A DNA stretch of 64,000 nucleotides from Diaphorobacter sp. HDW4B (GCF_011305535.1 NZ_CP049905.1:4152001-4216000); one strand, 5' to 3'. Positions 27,184 to 35,250 are shown, counted from the first letter of the stretch. Program-made: numbers and translations. Notes: generated by a model from the sequence alone, not told the origin.

Positions 27184-27453
27184 ATGACCGTTTTCCTTGT
27201 CACCTACGAATTGGTGTCGGAAGCGAATCGCACCGCGATCGTGAAAGTCCTGCACGAATTTCCGAGTTGGTCCCGGCTCTCCCACAACGTCTATGCCGTG
27301 TCCACGCCGCTCGTGGCCGAGCAGATCTACTGCCAGCTCAGTCCGGTGCTGGACTTCTATGACCGCGTGTACATCATCGCGGTGCAGCATCCTTTTGCCG
27401 GGATGGGCGTGGACCGTGTCGATCGATGGCTGGACCGGCATTTGCCGATGTAG
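27184..27453 (+). CDS. small Cas2-like (ferredoxin-fold) protein
   Basis: An 89-residue protein with VFLVTYEL at the N-terminus, an SWSRLSHNVYAV centre and YDRVYIIAV near the C-terminus. Length and strand pattern match solitary Cas2/VapD-like proteins found outside CRISPR loci. No cas1, other cas gene or repeat array is visible, so adaptation in CRISPR is not supported. Possible roles are nuclease or nucleotide-binding; unknown. Confidence 0.65.
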   Translation: MTVFLVTYELVSEANRTAIVKVLHEFPSWSRLSHNVYAVSTPLVAEQIYCQLSPVLDFYDRVYIIAVQHPFAGMGVDRVDRWLDRHLPM

Positions 27454-27559
27454 TTTCCGTAGGGCGGGGTTTGTGCGGTGGTGACCAGGCTCAGTTGCCT
27501 GAGGTCGATCCCTCGTTGCTGAGCCATGATCAGCCCGCCAAGCTTGGCGCGTCCGTAGC

Positions 27560-28261
27560 TTACTTGGATGTGTGAAGGGCCGATGCGTCCAGACTGCTTT
27601 CCTGCGCCCAGACCTCATCCATCAACATATCCTGCAGCGGCATGCGGCGCGCCCATTTTTCCTGCTGCAGCATGGGCTCGGCATAGAACGCCTGTACGGG
27701 TCCGAGGCACAGCACGCCCAGCGGATGCGCGCCTTTGGGCATCTGCAGCAGTCGCGCGAGTGCTTCGGGATCGAACAGCGATACCCAGCCAAGGCCCAGA
27801 TTTTCGGCACGCGCAGCCAGCCACATGTTCTGCACGGCACAGGCGGCGCTGGCGATGTCCATCTCGGGCAGCGTGCGGCGACCGAACACATGCGCCTCGC
27901 GGCCCGGCGGCATGGTGATCACCAGCACCTCGGCCGCGTCAAGCACGCCTTGCACTTTGAGCTTCATGAACTCATCCTTGCGCTCGCCCAGCGCCTCGGC
28001 GGTGCGCTGGCGTTCCTGCTCGATCAGCGCGTGAATGCGCTCGCGCATGGGCCTGCTTTGCACGCGGATGAAGCGCCACGGCTGCATCATTCCGACGCTG
28101 GGCGCATGGTGCGCCGCGCGCAGCAGGCGCAGCAGCACGTCCTCGGGAACCTGCCCACCCGCAAAGTGGCGCATGTCGCGGCGCTCATTGATGGCGCGGT
28201 AGACGGCGGTGCGTTCGGTTTCGCTGAACTGGGGAGATGAGGAATAGTGCAGATCGGACAT
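27560..28261 (-). CDS. bluB: 5,6-dimethylbenzimidazole synthase
   Basis: A 233-residue flavin-fold enzyme that fragments FMNH2 to make the lower ligand of cobalamin. BluB features are NERRDMRHF near the N-terminus, LGWVSLFDPEAL, and LCLGPVQAFYAEPML near the C-terminus. No other cobalamin gene is adjacent. Start at MSDLHYS (28261); upstream in-frame ATGs are not conserved-looking. Confidence 0.9.
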   Translation of the reverse strand: MSDLHYSSSPQFSETERTAVYRAINERRDMRHFAGGQVPEDVLLRLLRAAHHAPSVGMMQPWRFIRVQSRPMRERIHALIEQERQRTAEALGERKDEFMKLKVQGVLDAAEVLVITMPPGREAHVFGRRTLPEMDIASAACAVQNMWLAARAENLGLGWVSLFDPEALARLLQMPKGAHPLGVLCLGPVQAFYAEPMLQQEKWARRMPLQDMLMDEVWAQESSLDASALHTSK

Positions 28262-28428
28262 GGCCTTATTGTCCTCCCGCGCAGGGGCTGCAAATCCCGG
28301 AGTCGGCATCAACGTCACGGGATTGCGGCGCAAGGATCAGAGTCGCATGGGGCTCGTTGCATCGGGGATGGAGGGCGGCGACAGTTGCGGCCATATCGCG
28401 ATAATGCGTTTTTTGAACTGGAGTTTCG

Positions 28429-28836
28429 ATGGACGCAGATGTCATCACATCTTTGGCGACGGCTACGTTGGATGGCTCGCTGCCGTTTCCGGAGATCGTG
28501 GGAAAGCTCCTCTCGCAGGGCGTGGAGTACTACCACGTCGACTATGCCTCGAACTCGTTCACGTTCTACAGTCAGGCTGGCGCGACCATTCATGCGGGGC
28601 TTGTGTTCGAGGGGTTGCCGGGCATTGCGACCGAGTGGAATTTGGCAGCGTTGAAGGCAGCCATCGTGGACAGCCAGCAGCACGGGCAGGACTTCCGCCA
28701 GTTCTGTGTGCGCGCCAAGCGGGCTGGCGTTCAAGGGTATTTCGCTTTCCTGCGTGGCCGTCGCGTCCTGTATCTGGGCAGGGCTGGGGACCAGCATGTG
28801 GAATGGTTTCCCGGTGCAAACGCCCACGAGGTCTGA
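28429..28836 (+). CDS. DUF1398 family protein
   Basis: A 135-residue protein resembling E. coli YbcV-type DUF1398 proteins: LPFPEIVGKLLSQGVEYYHVDY near the start, with FCVRAKRAGVQGYF and RRVLYLGRAGDQHVEWFPG at the end. Function unknown. E. coli members are often in prophages, but here it lies just outside the prophage end. Confidence 0.8.
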   Translation: MDADVITSLATATLDGSLPFPEIVGKLLSQGVEYYHVDYASNSFTFYSQAGATIHAGLVFEGLPGIATEWNLAALKAAIVDSQQHGQDFRQFCVRAKRAGVQGYFAFLRGRRVLYLGRAGDQHVEWFPGANAHEV

Positions 28837-28960
28837 TGATTTTGTGCCCGGCGGCAATCGTGAAATTGAAGATAGGATTTGGACTAAAGCAGCAGAGTGA
28901 TTCCTTTGAAAGAATGTTCTGCTGTGGCTTGAGTTGAGGACCGAATGCCGTCGATGGACG

Positions 28961-28996
28961 ACAAAAAAGCCTGCAACCCGGATGGGAGTTGCAGGC
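28961..28996 (-). terminator. terminator of the tRNA gene used as prophage att site
   Basis: GCCTGCAAC (28969-28977) pairs with GTTGCAGGC (28988-28996); on the - strand the stem is followed by TTTTTTG. It lies 63 bases beyond the tRNA 3' end on the - strand, as expected for the original tRNA gene's terminator, left on the bacterial side when the prophage inserted. Confidence 0.8.
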
Positions 28997-29058
28997 CTTG
29001 AATGAACGATTGTTCTTGCTATGCGGAAACTTCTTCAAGTTTCATAGCAACAAACCGT

Positions 29059-29081
29059 TGGTGCCCGAGGCCGGAATCGAA
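29059..29081 (-). other. prophage attachment core: tRNA 3' end (tRNA-Leu-like)
   Basis: Read on the - strand this is T-loop TTCGATT, T-stem CCGGC, acceptor CTCGGGC, A and CCA: the last 23 nt of a tRNA. The sequence further 5' (29082 onward) no longer forms a tRNA, so the rest of the gene was displaced. The acceptor implies a GCCCGAG 5' strand, as in some betaproteobacterial tRNA-Leu genes (inference). The intact tRNA should lie at the right prophage end, beyond the window. Confidence 0.8.
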
Positions 29082-29090
29082 CTCCAGCAA

Positions 29091-29300
29091 TCATGCGGGT
29101 TTCCCGGTGGTGTGGGAAATTTGTGCGCTTTTGCCTGCGAAGAATTTTCGCACAGCATTTTCGCTCCACCTTGGTTTGCGGACTCCAGAACCCGGAACGG
29201 GTGCCGGAAATCCAGGCTGCTTCACAACAACATCTCGCACATAGTGCCTGCTGAGCTTGATCATAGCCGTGATGTCGTCCAGCGTTAGCAAGTTGATCAT
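29091..29300 (-). CDS. excisionase/AlpA-like DNA-binding protein
   Basis: A 69-residue protein with a winged-helix pattern: LLTLDDITAMIKLSRHYVRD, then PGFPAPVPGSGVRKPRWSE. This is the layout of AlpA/Xis-type regulators. It is the gene closest to the att core (10 bases), where an excisionase is expected. Start at 29300 (MINLL) follows GGAGAG; a start 15 bases upstream is possible. It is preceded by a short GC hairpin. Confidence 0.7.
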   Translation of the reverse strand: MINLLTLDDITAMIKLSRHYVRDVVVKQPGFPAPVPGSGVRKPRWSENAVRKFFAGKSAQISHTTGKPA

Positions 29301-29346
29301 TCTTCTTCTCTCCATAAGCGCCCCTGGTGGGGCGGGGTGATTCCTA

Positions 29347-29769
29347 TCAAATGGCGACCCAATTCCATTCATCGGGGTCGATTTCTGCGTCCCAGTCGGC
29401 AATCACTCCATCTGCGCCGATCTTCATGATGATGTAGTCGCCATAGCCGCTTCCGCACGGTGACAGTAGGTCAGGCACATAGCCGTCGCGGGTTGCCAGC
29501 GTTCGCCCTTCTGCGTCCAATAGCGTGTACACGCCAGCGTCACAAACCTTGTAGTGGACGTCTGCCTCTACACCTTCCGGCCAGTCTCGAATGCGCCCGG
29601 TGTCGAGGTCGATGGTCGGCTCCCAGAGATCGCCATTTCGCAGCGGCATCAGCGTTCCATCTGTGTCCTCAGATTCGCCCACCTTTCCATCCTCCCAATA
29701 GCGGACGGCTGCGGAAACCTTGATGGCGGCGACTTCGTAGTCATGGGTGATTTGCGCTTGTACTTTCAT
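29347..29769 (-). CDS. phage hypothetical protein
   Basis: A 140-residue acidic protein starting MKVQAQITHDYEV; the C-terminus ends DEWNWVAI. It contains a YWEDGKVG segment and a repeated D-G pattern. I do not recognise it. The ATG overlaps the upstream stop as ATGA and is preceded by GGAGAGATGAG and a terminator-like hairpin inside the upstream gene. Confidence 0.75.
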   Translation of the reverse strand: MKVQAQITHDYEVAAIKVSAAVRYWEDGKVGESEDTDGTLMPLRNGDLWEPTIDLDTGRIRDWPEGVEADVHYKVCDAGVYTLLDAEGRTLATRDGYVPDLLSPCGSGYGDYIIMKIGADGVIADWDAEIDPDEWNWVAI

Positions 29770-30077
29770 CTCATCTCTCCAATAAAAAGCCCGCTCAATC
29801 GGCGGGCTGGTGTTTTGTCTTGTTCGCTGGGTTTCAGTCGCCATTCGTAGAAGGCTGCTTTTCGCGCCTGAATGTCCCGAGTTCTGATTGCCTCGGCTTC
29901 TGAGCGGTACTCGCCCCACTTGTGCCACTGTTTACCTCGCTCGGTTTTGGGATTGGCTAGGCGGCACTCAAGCACAAAAGGTCGCGCACGCTTTGACTTG
30001 GTTCCTCCGGTGCGCTGATCCGTGATTCCGAGTCGCGCAGCTTTGGCTTGCAGGCCTTGTTCCCTGTAGCTGCTCAT
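29766..30077 (-). CDS. phage hypothetical protein (integrase-arm/AP2-like pattern)
   Basis: A 103-residue basic protein; the middle (KQWHKWGEYRSEAEAIRTRD) is of the type seen in small DNA-binding arm domains, but this is weak. Its last 13 codons are encoded by a terminator hairpin and T tract (29781-29807), so the C-terminus may have drifted. ATGA overlaps at both ends. Confidence 0.7.
   Translation of the reverse strand: MSSYREQGLQAKAARLGITDQRTGGTKSKRARPFVLECRLANPKTERGKQWHKWGEYRSEAEAIRTRDIQARKAAFYEWRLKPSEQDKTPARRLSGLFIGEMR
29781..29807 (-). terminator. intragenic terminator before the 29769 start
   Basis: GCCCGC pairs with GCGGGC around a 6-7-nt loop, followed on the - strand by TTTTTATT and then GGAGAG and the ATG of the next gene. 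Confidence 0.75.
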
Positions 30078-30157
30078 GCATCACTCCGTTCGTCTTGTTC
30101 GCGGAATCGGTCGCGCTTGTCGCCGAATTTGCGGGCGCGTTTGCTGAGTGTGGTCAT
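30074..30157 (-). CDS. very small phage protein (27 aa)
   Basis: A 27-codon basic ORF beginning MTTLSKRARKFGDKRDRF. It is too short to recognise, but its ATG overlaps the upstream stop (ATGA at 30154-30157) and its stop overlaps the downstream ATG (30074-30077), as in the rest of this gene chain. Confidence 0.55.
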   Translation of the reverse strand: MTTLSKRARKFGDKRDRFREQDERSDA

Positions 30158-30324
30158 GCACTGTCCTCCTGTGCGGCTTCGTGATCGGCTAGCTCCGCCT
30201 CGTCTACGTAGAGCTTTACCGGCCTCGCTCCATCCTCGCAGTACGTCAGCGCTTCGGCGTGGTCGCTGAGAAGCAAAAGCATTGGGCCTTCCGATGTCTC
30301 CACAAGCCATCCGATGTGCTTCAT
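30154..30324 (-). CDS. small phage protein (56 aa)
   Basis: A 56-residue acidic protein starting MKHIGWLVETSEGPMLLL. Coupled by ATGA overlaps to both neighbours. Unrecognised. Confidence 0.7.
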   Translation of the reverse strand: MKHIGWLVETSEGPMLLLLSDHAEALTYCEDGARPVKLYVDEAELADHEAAQEDSA

Positions 30325-30599
30325 GCACTGTCCTTTCTTGCGCGGATAGCGTCGATGCAATCCCCTGCGCCGTTTTCTGCATCCTCGCCAGCTCCAACAG
30401 ATATGAGCATTGACTGCACACTGAAGCAGGTCTTGATGCATTCATCCATCACGAGGTTTGCAAGTTTCGCCAGCTCAACCGCGCAGTTCTCGCCAACTGG
30501 CTGGATGACGGCGTACACCGGCTGACCGTCTGCTCCGAACATCACGCCAGTGCGGAAGCCTGCCTTTCGCGCCAGATCGGAAATCTGTTCGCTTGTCAT
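30321..30599 (-). CDS. phage hypothetical protein (92 aa)
   Basis: Starts MTSEQISDLARKAGF and ends CIDAIRARKDSA, the layout of common phage proteins of unknown function in early operons. Coupled by ATGA overlaps at both ends. Confidence 0.75.
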   Translation of the reverse strand: MTSEQISDLARKAGFRTGVMFGADGQPVYAVIQPVGENCAVELAKLANLVMDECIKTCFSVQSMLISVGAGEDAENGAGDCIDAIRARKDSA

Positions 30600-31114
30600 G
30601 TTTGCTCCTTCGGAGGTTGGGGCGCGGCGGCGAGCATTGCATCAAGCATCCGCTGTGGCGTGCCATCGAGGCCGTCGGCTCGCATCAAGACCTTGCACGC
30701 AGCAGCATGCATTTCTTCGGTGATTGACTGACCAGGCATCCACCCTTGCGCCGCCGGGGCAACAGTCAAGGAATCCTTGACACCTGCGAGCAGGGCGCGA
30801 ACTGTCTCTGCATCAACTGCGGGGCGCATGTCCCTGAAAATGCTCTGATCTTTCGCCCTCGCATGTCTATATTCGCGCGGAGTCAGTGTCCAATTCGCGT
30901 TGTAGAACGCCACCGGCTCCGGCAACTCAACACCCGAGGATTGCTCGGTAGTTGCGCGGGCGGCTTGCCAAGTCATCCAGCGCGCTTGGATGTTCTCGTG
31001 CCGGTATGTGCCATCAGCATTTCTTATCACCCATCCAGCGCCATTTTCATCAAAGCCATTCGGCGCAAGGACATGCTTTTCAAACTCGGCGCGGCTCTGG
31101 TCTGTGTGTGTCAT
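30596..31114 (-). CDS. phage hypothetical protein (Eaa-like layout)
   Basis: A 172-residue protein. The N-terminal FEKHVLAPNGFDENGAGW and WMTWQAARA segments are common in accessory early phage proteins, followed by an Ala-rich C-terminus. No catalytic motif is visible. Stop and start overlap both neighbours. Confidence 0.75.
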   Translation of the reverse strand: MTHTDQSRAEFEKHVLAPNGFDENGAGWVIRNADGTYRHENIQARWMTWQAARATTEQSSGVELPEPVAFYNANWTLTPREYRHARAKDQSIFRDMRPAVDAETVRALLAGVKDSLTVAPAAQGWMPGQSITEEMHAAACKVLMRADGLDGTPQRMLDAMLAAAPQPPKEQT

Positions 31115-31278
31115 GGGGATTCCTTGAAGTTCTGAGCCTGCGCGGGAAACGTGCGCCCATGCCAGTGAAACTTAGCGAAGCGTTCCGCTCCTTCCGCTTC
31201 GTAGATTGCCTGCTCTATAGGGAGCAGTTCGCGGCAATTGTGTTCGCGCTCGTAAGCTGCGAATTCTTCGTCGCTCAT
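31111..31278 (-). CDS. small phage protein (55 aa)
   Basis: Translation from the ATG at 31278 gives MSDEEFAAYEREHNCREL, continuing to a TGA at 31111-31113, 55 residues in all. Its ATG overlaps the stop of the 226-aa gene (ATGA, 31275-31278) and its stop overlaps the next ATG (31111-31114), so the gene fills an otherwise empty gap exactly. Unknown function. Confidence 0.75.
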   Translation of the reverse strand: MSDEEFAAYEREHNCRELLPIEQAIYEAEGAERFAKFHWHGRTFPAQAQNFKESP

Positions 31279-31955
31279 GGTTTCTTTTCTCCTATGCCGC
31301 CCCCACAGTACGGGCAGTGGCTGTACTTGTTGTCATGGATGCCGCCATCGCCGAATAGATGTGCGTGACCGCAGCTTGTCTGCCAGTGGAAATAGTCGTC
31401 GTTGTATGTCCACTCGCATTGAGGCTTGCTCTCGCGGAGTTGTGCGAGCCGTTGGGCAAGCACCTCTTCGCCGGAAAGTGGTGGTGCTTCAAGGAACTCG
31501 GTCACAGCCATGCAATGATCGAACGGGTTTTTCAGCATGACGCGCAAATGCCCCAGCGCCTGCATCCGATGGCCGTCGAATTGAAGTGCGAGCCTGCGCC
31601 ATTCGTTTGCCGATTCGCGCTCTTCATCACGCTCTGCCTCAAGCTCGGCAATGCGGGCGTATGGATCGAACGTATCGGGGCGCTTTCCATTTGCGTATCC
31701 GTCGGTGATGCTGCGAATTGGCGGATAGTGCTGGATGACCCCGAGCGCTTCCTTGGCAGAGACGCACGGCTTGGTTCCGTGGTGAACTGCCCATCGCTCT
31801 ACGAATTGCATGTGCTCGCGTAGCTGCTCGATCTCGGCATACAGTCGATTGAATTCAACTGCGCTGACCAAGATGCCAACACCAATGATGGAGTACAGAG
31901 GCGTCTTGCCGTCAGCGGCGTATCCGGGTGCCTCTGGTTGTGTCTGTGCTGTCAT
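31275..31955 (-). CDS. phage hypothetical protein with C-terminal Cys/His motif
   Basis: A 226-residue protein. A central heptad-rich part (ARIAELEAERDEERESANEW) suggests a short coiled coil. The C-terminus has CGHAHLFGD and HCPYCGGGIG, a likely zinc-binding ribbon common in phage ead/ea22-like proteins. Function unknown. Confidence 0.78.
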   Translation of the reverse strand: MTAQTQPEAPGYAADGKTPLYSIIGVGILVSAVEFNRLYAEIEQLREHMQFVERWAVHHGTKPCVSAKEALGVIQHYPPIRSITDGYANGKRPDTFDPYARIAELEAERDEERESANEWRRLALQFDGHRMQALGHLRVMLKNPFDHCMAVTEFLEAPPLSGEEVLAQRLAQLRESKPQCEWTYNDDYFHWQTSCGHAHLFGDGGIHDNKYSHCPYCGGGIGEKKP

Positions 31956-32164
31956 GCTGGTGCCTTCAGGGAAGAGGCGGGAACCTTGACTACGAGATCC
32001 AGTTTTGGCTCGCCTACCAGGTCGCGCAGCAACGCTTGTGTGAGCCCCACAAGTCGCGCGACATCTGCTTCATCCGGGCGTCCGTTGGCGACAAGACGGC
32101 TTGCCTCAAGATACTCGCGGCGCAGCGCTATTGGATGCAGAGGGATGGGTTGTGTCTGTGTCAT
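31952..32164 (-). CDS. small phage protein (70 aa)
   Basis: Starts MTQTQPIPLHPIALRREYLE; contains a predicted helix ADVARLVGLTQALLRDL. The ATG at 32164 was chosen because longer reading frames run into the antisense of the PP-loop gene. Coupled to the next gene by ATGA. Unrecognised. Confidence 0.7.
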   Translation of the reverse strand: MTQTQPIPLHPIALRREYLEASRLVANGRPDEADVARLVGLTQALLRDLVGEPKLDLVVKVPASSLKAPA

Positions 32165-32195
32165 TGGCTTGTCTCCTTGGATTGGGATGCGCGGG

Positions 32196-32942
32196 TCATG
32201 CTGCGTATTCCTGTTCCGCGATCTCGCATTGCAGGCCACACTCAGGAGGCGACAGATCTCGCCGCACCTTGCCGGGCGGTATGTCTCGCAGGCTGTAGCG
32301 CACATTGGTCTTTCGGTCGCGGAACAAGTAAGCACCGGGGCCGATGCTTTCCTGCACTTGGCACAGAGTCTCGAATTGCTCCGGGAAGTCTTCGCGGATG
32401 GCCCGGAAGTAGCCCTCACCACCTTTGACGCAGCCAATGCAATTGGCGTTGCTGTAGCCCAGTCGGTACATCATCGGCAACTCAATGCCAGCACGCTCAA
32501 GCATTGCAAGACAGTCCTTCTTTCCAAGTCCACGCTCGATCAGTGGCGCGAGCACTTGCTTATCCGGATTGCGGTCTTTGAAGTCCTCGAAGCGGTCTTC
32601 TTCCTCTGCTGTGTAGCCGAAGATCATGATGTCGTCGGGCTTGCGCCATGAGTCGAGCAGCTTGCGCTTGAGCTCGGCGGTGCACGGAGCGCCATAGCGC
32701 GACTTCATGAACTGCTTGCGGCGGAATACCTCAATCACCGAAGCGCCGTAACGCTCATCTCGGAGCACGGTCACCGACTGCCCGAACCATGATTCGCAGT
32801 CCGTGAGAAAGCGGCGGTTGTCAGGGTGCTCTTCCTTGACGTAAGCATTCAGAATCTCGACTTTGCCGTACTGGGCGATTGCGAGTTTCGTAGCAACCGC
32901 CGAAGCTGCGCCGCAGCTGAATTGGCAGACTATGCGGCTCAT
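32196..32942 (-). CDS. phage PP-loop ATPase (PAPS reductase / DndC-like family)
   Basis: A 248-residue protein with the N-type ATP pyrophosphatase loop in FSCGAASAVATKLAIA, and further cysteines in APCTAELKRKL, NANCIGCVKGGEGYF and ECGLQCE. This is the phage branch of the adenosine-phosphosulfate-reductase superfamily (COG0175). Known relatives activate an oxygen or transfer sulfur (PAPS reduction, DNA phosphorothioation by DndC); the exact substrate here is unknown. Cys residues could hold an Fe-S cluster. Confidence 0.85.
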   Translation of the reverse strand: MSRIVCQFSCGAASAVATKLAIAQYGKVEILNAYVKEEHPDNRRFLTDCESWFGQSVTVLRDERYGASVIEVFRRKQFMKSRYGAPCTAELKRKLLDSWRKPDDIMIFGYTAEEEDRFEDFKDRNPDKQVLAPLIERGLGKKDCLAMLERAGIELPMMYRLGYSNANCIGCVKGGEGYFRAIREDFPEQFETLCQVQESIGPGAYLFRDRKTNVRYSLRDIPPGKVRRDLSPPECGLQCEIAEQEYAA

Positions 32943-33526
32943 CAAACCCCTCCTTGTGCCGACTGTGCGGCGATGGCTGCGCGCGCCGCATCCAACCCAC
33001 AATCAAGCACCCTGCGATACTGATCGAGAGTAGTCTTTGCGTGGTCGTTGCCGACAGCATCTAGCATCTCATCGACAGCGGTTTGCAGCGCTTCTTCGTA
33101 TGCACCGCCTGCTGATGTTTCAATGAGCGTTGTTGCCCAATGCAACCCACGCAAGCGCTCCGCATCCTTGACCGTCTCCGCATCCAGCGCATTCGGCGCG
33201 GGTGCTGGGGCGGTAAGCAGCGCGGCGTGCACGATTGTTGCGATAGTGCTTACGTGCATGGCCTCTGCGCCAGCCCGGTTAACGTTCACAAAGTGGTCAC
33301 CGTCCCGGTGATAGCCGAGTCGTTTCAGCAACTCTTGAGCATGCTCAACGGCAGTGCGATGCGTGTCGCCCGTAGTCACCGGATCCACCGCAGGCTCTGC
33401 CACTGCCTGCGCACTCTGGGTGCGGTCTGCAAGCAGTTCATCAATTGTTTGCTTTTCCCAAGCCTGACCCTTGTAGCAGTCTCCATGAATGCTGTCTCGC
33501 AAGGCTTTAAGTTTGTCGTAGTCCAT
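32942..33526 (-). CDS. phage hypothetical protein (194 aa)
   Basis: Starts MDYDKLKALRDSIHGDCYKG. The centre (TAVEHAQELLKRLGYHRDGD) and the C-terminal AARAAIAAQ segment are patterns frequent in Comamonadaceae phages. Function unknown. The stop overlaps the PP-loop start (TGATG). A terminator hairpin lies 11 bases before its ribosome site. Confidence 0.72.
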   Translation of the reverse strand: MDYDKLKALRDSIHGDCYKGQAWEKQTIDELLADRTQSAQAVAEPAVDPVTTGDTHRTAVEHAQELLKRLGYHRDGDHFVNVNRAGAEAMHVSTIATIVHAALLTAPAPAPNALDAETVKDAERLRGLHWATTLIETSAGGAYEEALQTAVDEMLDAVGNDHAKTTLDQYRRVLDCGLDAARAAIAAQSAQGGV

Positions 33527-33540
33527 AGTCCCCTCCGGGC

Positions 33541-33563
33541 AAAAGAAAACCGCCCGAGGGCGG
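33541..33563 (-). terminator. terminator before the 33526 start
   Basis: CCGCC pairs with GGCGG around CGAG; on the - strand TTTTCTTTT follows, then GGAGGGG and the ATG. Confidence 0.82.
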
Positions 33564-33583
33564 CTTGTGTGGCGTGGTGGTGG

Positions 33584-34033
33584 TTAGGCTGCTTTGCGCA
33601 CAAGCGCATGAGCCTCTTTGTGATGGGCATCGCAGAGCCAAACAACATCGAGCGGTCGGCTGTAGTCTGGGTGGTGACCGTGCGGCTTTGCGCAGCACTC
33701 AGGCACGGCGCAGACAGGCCAAGGAATCACGCGGCCATCACGCACAGCGTTATCGAGCAACACGTTTGCATTGCGTCGTTCCGGATGCTTTGTCGCCCAT
33801 CGCTTCGCTGCTGCTCTGTGACTTTCGGCAAATGCCTCTGTTTGCTGATACGCCTTCCGCGCTGCCACTCGGTGAGGCATTGACGCCCGGGCCTTGTCAA
33901 ATGCCCGGTAGTGCTCGACTTTGGCGAAGCGATTCTCGCGAACCGCAGCCTTCGTGCATTCCTTGCATTTGCTCTTTTGACCTTTGTAAAAGGCGTCGTC
34001 GGGCTTGTCAGTGTTGCATGTTTTGCAGAGCAT
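33584..34033 (-). CDS. HNH-like zinc-binding phage protein
   Basis: A 149-residue protein with an N-terminal CKTC...CKEC zinc ribbon and a C-terminal half VCAVPECCAKPHGHHPDY followed by WLCDAHHKEAH, an HNH-type beta-beta-alpha metal core. It is probably a nuclease or structural zinc protein. It directly follows ssb in the operon. Confidence 0.78.
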   Translation of the reverse strand: MLCKTCNTDKPDDAFYKGQKSKCKECTKAAVRENRFAKVEHYRAFDKARASMPHRVAARKAYQQTEAFAESHRAAAKRWATKHPERRNANVLLDNAVRDGRVIPWPVCAVPECCAKPHGHHPDYSRPLDVVWLCDAHHKEAHALVRKAA

Positions 34034-34041
34034 GCCGCCTC

Positions 34042-34539
34042 CTAAAATGGGATGTCCGAGTCCATGTCATCGAAGCCGCTACCGCCCGCCTGACGCGGCG
34101 CAGGCGCTGGGGCCTGCCGTTGGGCTGGTGCGCGTGGCGCTGGAGCAGGGCGGGGCGCTGGCTCGTCATACTCATGCTGTCGGCTATCGTCGCCACTACC
34201 TTGGCGGCTTCCAAGCATCTGCATTTGATCGGCGCGGATTTCAGTTGAGTAGCGTTCTTGGCCGCTTTGTGGGTCGGTCCACTTGCGGGTGCGCAGGCTG
34301 CCTTCCACATAGACTTGCGAGCCCTTGCGCAGGTACTGACCTGCGATCTCTGCCAGACGGCCATTGAACGTGACGCGATGCCATTCGGTCGCCTCTTTGT
34401 TTTCGCCAGTCGTCTTGTCGCGCCAGCGGTCGGTTGTGGCAATGGTGACGTTCGCCACTTGGTCGCCGCTGGGAAAGGTGCGCATTTCTGGGTCGCGGCC
34501 CAAATTGCCAACGATGATGACTTTGTTGACGGATGCCAT
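34042..34539 (-). CDS. ssb: single-stranded DNA-binding protein
   Basis: A 165-residue SSB: OB-fold (1-110) starting [20 protein letters not shown], a Pro/Ala/Gln-rich linker and the acidic tip DMDSDIPF for protein partners. It supports phage recombination and replication. A terminator hairpin precedes its start. Confidence 0.96.
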   Translation of the reverse strand: MASVNKVIIVGNLGRDPEMRTFPSGDQVANVTIATTDRWRDKTTGENKEATEWHRVTFNGRLAEIAGQYLRKGSQVYVEGSLRTRKWTDPQSGQERYSTEIRADQMQMLGSRQGSGDDSRQHEYDEPAPRPAPAPRAPAQRQAPAPAPRQAGGSGFDDMDSDIPF

Positions 34540-34550
34540 ATAGGCCTTTC

Positions 34551-34579
34551 AAAAATACTCGCCAGCCAACCCGGCGAGT
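34551..34579 (-). terminator. terminator before ssb
   Basis: ACTCGCC pairs with GGCGAGT; on the - strand ATTTTTG follows, then AAAGG and the ssb ATG. Confidence 0.82.
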
Positions 34580-34584
34580 GTTGG

Positions 34585-35250
34585 TTAAACGGTCTCCAGC
34601 TCTCGCGCTGGCCGATGGATTTCGTCGAATTCCGCGATCACTTCGCGGTAGTAGGCCTGGGCTGCGCGGACTTTGGTTTCAATCAGCGCCTCCTTCTCAA
34701 GATCGCGTGTGATTGACCATGTCGTGAGCCGCATGCGCTCAGGGATGTGACCCACGACATGCATTTGCAGAGGCTCGTAGCCAATCAAGCGCTCAGGCGT
34801 ATCGACAAGGGCGTAGTTCACCTCCCATTCGTCGGCGTCCCACAGCGACATGTACCCGCGCATTTGCCACTCGTAGAGCTTGTCTTCGCAGTCCTTGATC
34901 CAGCCGGGAAACGTCTTGGCAGACCACGACGATTTGAGGTCGTGGCCGCGTTTGCGCTTTGCATCAAACAAGTCGCATTCGCCAGTAATCAGGCCGTTGC
35001 TTCTGCGCTCCGTGTTCTTTGTGAGCGACAAGCCGCGAACCCGGTTCAGGAGGGCAATGGACTCGTTTTCAACTTCTAGACCCTTCTCGATTTCCTTGCT
35101 CGAAAACTCAAAATCGATACTAAGAATTTCCTGCTGCGCGAGTTCGCGGATGTAGGTTTTTGCGCCGACAGACAGAACGCCTTCGGCCTTGGTTTTCGGC
35201 TCGGTCATGATCTTGCCGAGGCTGGAGCAACGAATCAGGATTTCACGCAT
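34585..35250 (-). CDS. phage exonuclease, PD-(D/E)XK (YqaJ/lambda-exo-like)
   Basis: A 221-residue protein with ITGECDLFD and HDLKSSW, the D...(D/E)XK nuclease core, and QMRGYMSLWDADEW after it, as in YqaJ-type phage nucleases. It likely makes 3' single-stranded tails for the annealing protein encoded upstream. The gene overlaps that one by 8 bases. Confidence 0.82.
   Translation of the reverse strand: MREILIRCSSLGKIMTEPKTKAEGVLSVGAKTYIRELAQQEILSIDFEFSSKEIEKGLEVENESIALLNRVRGLSLTKNTERRSNGLITGECDLFDAKRKRGHDLKSSWSAKTFPGWIKDCEDKLYEWQMRGYMSLWDADEWEVNYALVDTPERLIGYEPLQMHVVGHIPERMRLTTWSITRDLEKEALIETKVRAAQAYYREVIAEFDEIHRPARELETV

Noticed and set aside
27184-27453. CRISPR adaptation gene cas2
   Set aside because: No cas1, effector or repeat array in the window; kept only as a Cas2-like fold.
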